Positions 60,463 to 64,000 of a stretch of DNA of 64,000 nt are shown piece by piece (the stretch's first letter is position 1; every line of letters starts with the position of its first letter). The stretch comes from Cephalotus follicularis (Eukaryota; Streptophyta; Magnoliopsida; Oxalidales; Cephalotaceae). The notes below the pieces were generated by a model. It had not been told where the DNA came from and searched no databases. It saw nothing but the letters and a program-made list of their open reading frames with translations. The position numbers were made by a program, and so were the translations under genes. The stretch spans positions 529,454-593,453 of the forward strand of contig BDDD01000911.1 of assembly GCA_001972305.1 (NCBI GenBank). The letters run 5' to 3'.

Positions 60463-63149
60463 TGTGATAACCGCAATTTCGATTTAATGTATATTGATCC
60501 GATTATTGAAATAAAATATACATTTTAATCGAATTATTGTCCAATTATTATATTCTTTGGTGATTATTTCTGTTTGGAATGTATGGGAGTTCGTTTGGTG
60601 AAAACCGAACTTGTAAAACCCTAATTGACCCTCGACAGCCGACTGACACAGGGGATCAGTCGACTGCCTGAAGCGTGTTGTGGACAGTCGACTGGCCAAT
60701 GAATCCAGCTGACTGTAATTTCGACAGAACATGTGTCTGTGCAGGTGTCAACTGATCTTGAGCGTGGCATGCATGGGGGGTACGTGTCCTAAGCTGACAT
60801 AACATGCAATGGGATACCTTGCATGTCCTCTGCACCTCTGCAAAGATTGCAGACCTTGAAACCTGCAAGAAAGAAGACAAAGGGGTAAGAAACAAGTGCA
60901 TGTGAGAGAGAAGGAATGTGAGAAATGTTGGAGCAAATGATCTCAAGCGAAATCCAAATCCCAGAAGCCTTTATATCAACTTCTAGCTCTGCTTGTGAGT
61001 GTTGTTAAACACTAAAAGAAGGAGGGATTGTTGAAGGATTACTTGGAGAACTTGCCTTGGATGCATATTGAGAATTGAAGCTCAAAGAAGGAAAAGGGGA
61101 ACTTTGATCATTCCTGGTAAGTTCCAATCATAATCTCTGTTATGTGATTATGGTAACTAGAATGTTATAATCCTCTGTTAACAAGGATAGGTTAACAAAT
61201 TCTAGAATTTGAATGAAATTGAAATGGGAGGTAGCATTTGGTTCAATTAATGGGATGTTAATCTCTAAACGAATTGAGGGTTGTTATTAGTTGATTGTTA
61301 TAACTACTGATTTACCTAAGTATACATTTACATCTTCTGCCAACATTAACAACCAAGAATCCGAAATTGAATGGTGTTGGTTTGGATCAAAAGGAAGTGG
61401 TAAATGGAAATGAAAACTTAGGGAGAGGATGATTGAGTTGCTGTTATGTTATAGCTGTCATGGAATTACTATAACTGATACATGTGTTATAACATGCATG
61501 CATAGATTGAATTGCTAAGATTAAAAGAATTGATTGGGAAAGCTTAGGGAAAAGACTTGGAAGCTTGAAAGAGAAAGATCATTCAATTGATCTTGGGATA
61601 GCGAATTGAGGTAGGGGTAGTGTTATGTTTTGGAAAATATGATCATGCATTACATGTATGTTAATTTCTCTTTGCATTGAACTGATTTGGCATTGATTTG
61701 CACTACATATAAACTGTTCTGCCTGCATTTCTGGGCAAAACCAGTCGACTGCCACCCAAAGCAGTCGACTAGTCAACCCCAACAGCCGACTGGTTCTTGA
61801 AGGCAGTCGACTGTTCTGGGCTGGAACTGCATAATAATCACTGAATTGCTACTGTTTTGCATTATTGTTGATTGTATATGTTACCAACATAAGGCACATA
61901 CTGAATGATGTTAGTTAACATCATCACTACTAATATTTCACTGATCGGACGAATTATGTGCTATATGCACAAATTATGGTTTTAACACCACTTTCAATGA
62001 AAGTTAGTATCTACAAGAACTATTGTTCTGATTAATGTTATCACATATGCTACTTGTGTAGTATATACCTACTGTTTTGTGGCTATTAATACCACCACTA
62101 CTGATAATTTCAAGATTGAAACCATTTATGGTCTTTGTACCAAAATGTCGATATTTACTATCGTTTTCAAAAGAACGCTTATTGTTAAAAGAAACTACTG
62201 ATTTTCCTCCTACATGAGAGGTAACTACTGTTTGTTTCCGAATCGGAAACCACTACTGTACTGATATCGTTTCCTCACACGAGATGCACGATTACTGAAC
62301 TGTTATATGTTTCTAAAAGAAACCATCTTGATATTGCATATTGATGATATATGTAATATTATTACTGATTGTACTGATTGAATTAATTGTCTATGTTACT
62401 GCCATAGTTAGTGATGGAGGATATCACTGATTATGGATGTGATCCTGTGTGCTAGGAGTTGGCCAGAGCATCACCCCACTGTCTGCAATTGCAGAATTAC
62501 TGATAAACTACCTGCCAACGCCGGTAGTAACTGTTACCTGATCTATCATCCTCAGTGCATAGGGTGATAGCTAGGTGGTGCGCAATTGGTGCTAGAAGTT
62601 AGCGATATGCGTTACCCAAACCACTGAATGAATTGATTGTACCCTTGTGCGGTATCTTTGCATATGTACTGTTTATGGCCACTTGGCATGATTGCGTACA
62701 TATTGGCTCACTGAAATGTTATTTTATATAAACTTTCATACATATTGCATTCATATATTCCTCAGCATACTTTATCTACCTACTTAGCCAAGTGAGGACA
62801 ACGGCTAACCCCTACAATTACAGATTGATCTAGGACGTTCGGAGCTTGCTGCTGAAGCTTGGAGAGCTTCTTTTATCGTTCTAAGGTTGTTATGTTTCTT
62901 ATGATGGAATTGTATTGTAATGTAATGAACGAATCATACCTCGTTATGTTTTCCTTATGTTAAGGATAATGTTGAACTGTACCCGCACGTAGTATGGGAT
63001 GCGTGCGGATGGCTTGTAATTTATATTCCAGCTTATTGACTATTTCCGCATATTGTTTAATTACTGTTGAATGAAATGCTGGAATGTATGTTTTACTGAA
63101 ATCACCATATATGCTCGTCTAATATGGCACCGAAAAACGGGGTGTGACA
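60463..63149 (+). mobile_element. Nested solo LTR of the chromovirus-2 family, 2687 bp, TSD GGTAA
   Basis: TGTGATAACCGC...CGGGGTGTGACA flanked by GGTAA at 60458-60462 and 63150-63154, inserted in the same orientation into a sister LTR. It carries arrays at 60636-60715 and 61742-61812, a TTATATCAAC box near 60970, a GGTAAGTTC site at 61116 and the hairpin 62784-62808. No coding region. Confidence 0.93.
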
Positions 63150-63275
63150 GGTAATGACATATTTTGGATGCATATCATGTATGGTTAATTTTCTGGTTGA
63201 TTGCATGTGTTATTGGGTTAGTAATTGGACATTGAAATACATAACCTGCTACTGCCTGCCATTTTCTAGACAAAG

Positions 63276-63387
63276 CAGTCGACTGTTCTTCATGACAGTC
63301 GACTACTCAAACAAACCAGTCGACTGTTACGAACAAACAGTCGACTACTCAACCAAACAGCCGTCTGTTCTTGGAAACAGCCGACTG
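63276..63387. promoter_or_regulatory. Palindrome array, internal site of the 59260 LTR
   Basis: Six motifs start at 63276, 63296, 63317, 63338, 63358 and 63378 (spacing 20, 21, 21, 20, 20). This is the longest evenly spaced run in the window. Variants include CAGTCGACTA and CAGCCGTCTG. Confidence 0.75.
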
Positions 63388-64000
63388 TCCTGGGTTAAAA
63401 TTTTGATACAGGCTCTGATTAGGCCTTCAATGGAATGTAATTTGACCCGGCCTCCATATTGGATGACTGCGATAGTCAATCCTGGCCTTATATAATTACA
63501 TTTCAGAATTTAAACAATGTGTATGCTCCTTGTGAGAATTTACAAGAGTAACTATAGTATACAATGACCTTATTGAACCTTGGATTATTGCTGTGCTTAC
63601 TGCTTTGCTGCATATGATACTGTTATAATTAGTATATACTGTTTTGGGTGTTCATTAACACGACTGTCCCTTATTTTCAAATAATCGAATCAACTAGTGC
63701 TTTAAGCACAAATATGAGTTCCTTATGGTTTTCAATATAGAAATGTATATTGTCAAATGATTACTGTTTTCCCTCCAATGAGAGGTACTGTTACTGTACT
63801 GAATATCGTTTTCCTCCTATGAGATGTACGATTACTGAATTGTTAAATGTTTTAAAAGAAAACAAACCTATATTACATTTTAAAACTTATGTAATATTAC
63901 TACTGAATTGATTGTCTATGCTATTGCCGTTAGTCGAGTGATAGGAGACATCACTGTCTACGGAGGTGGTCCTATGTGCCAGGAGTTGGCTAGATTACCC

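Larger units (their letters stand above)
59260..64000 (+). mobile_element. Chromovirus-2 family LTR, split by a nested LTR, runs off the window
   Basis: Begins TGTAATAACCGC after satellite ATCTT. The first part is 59260-60462 and the rest 63150-64000. By comparison with 7181-9935 about 700 bp lie beyond the window, so whether this is a solo LTR or the 5' LTR of an element cannot be told. The U3 region at about 59405-59530 carries diverged motifs (AGCCGACTG, AATCGACTG, AGTCAACTG). The internal array at 63276-63387 is well kept. Confidence 0.85.

Noticed and set aside
1..64000. tRNA, rRNA or host protein-coding genes
   Set aside because: I saw no cloverleaf or rRNA motif; the only tRNA-like matches are the primer binding sites. 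Every protein with recognisable homology belongs to a retrotransposon.

Overview
This is nuclear DNA from a flowering plant, from a centromeric or pericentromeric region. No host gene is visible. Two components fill the window: an AT-rich tandem satellite with a monomer of about 162-163 bp, and LTR retrotransposons inserted into it, into each other, or joined by rearrangement. The plant assignment rests on a Sirevirus-type Ty1/copia element, Ty3/gypsy chromoviruses with Tekay/Del-like pol and a C-terminal chromodomain-like motif, and initiator-Met tRNA primer sites. I cannot name the species.

Layout. 1-1474 is the end of an LTR. Satellite blocks lie at 1475-2385, 3505-7180, 9936-11693, 34988-37114, 46641-51547 and 54426-59259, about 18 kb or 110 monomers in all. 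Solo LTRs with exact 5-bp target-site duplications interrupt them or other LTRs at 2386-3504, 7181-9935, 31318-34013, 51548-54425 and 60463-63149. The block 11694-34987 is a same-strand (minus) chimera. From right to left it holds a gypsy element lacking its 3' end, a Sirevirus fragment (RT to 3' UTR), a second Sirevirus fragment (gag to the start of RT), and an internally deleted Sirevirus with both LTRs. 37115-39079 is a broken LTR abutting a second gypsy element (39080-46640), which has a full 3' LTR but only about 96 bp of its 5' LTR. 59260 to the window end is another chromovirus LTR split by a nested one.

Almost all element genes are broken by nonsense codons, frameshifts or active-site changes. 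The exception is a 385-codon ORF between RNase H and the 3' LTR of the deleted Sirevirus, in the position of an env-like gene, which is fully open.

The most unusual signal is a regulatory-looking grammar. Short palindromes centred on TCGA (CAGTCGACTG in the Sirevirus and one gypsy family, GACGTCGACG/CATCGACGTC in another gypsy family) recur at a fixed 20-21 bp spacing. The arrays lie in LTR U3 regions, a second site further into the gypsy LTRs, and just upstream of the env-like ORF. The same grammar in unrelated copia and gypsy elements is not explained by ordinary element structure. The satellite also shows a higher-order repeat of about 15 monomers (2.4 kb) in 46.6-59.3 kb.
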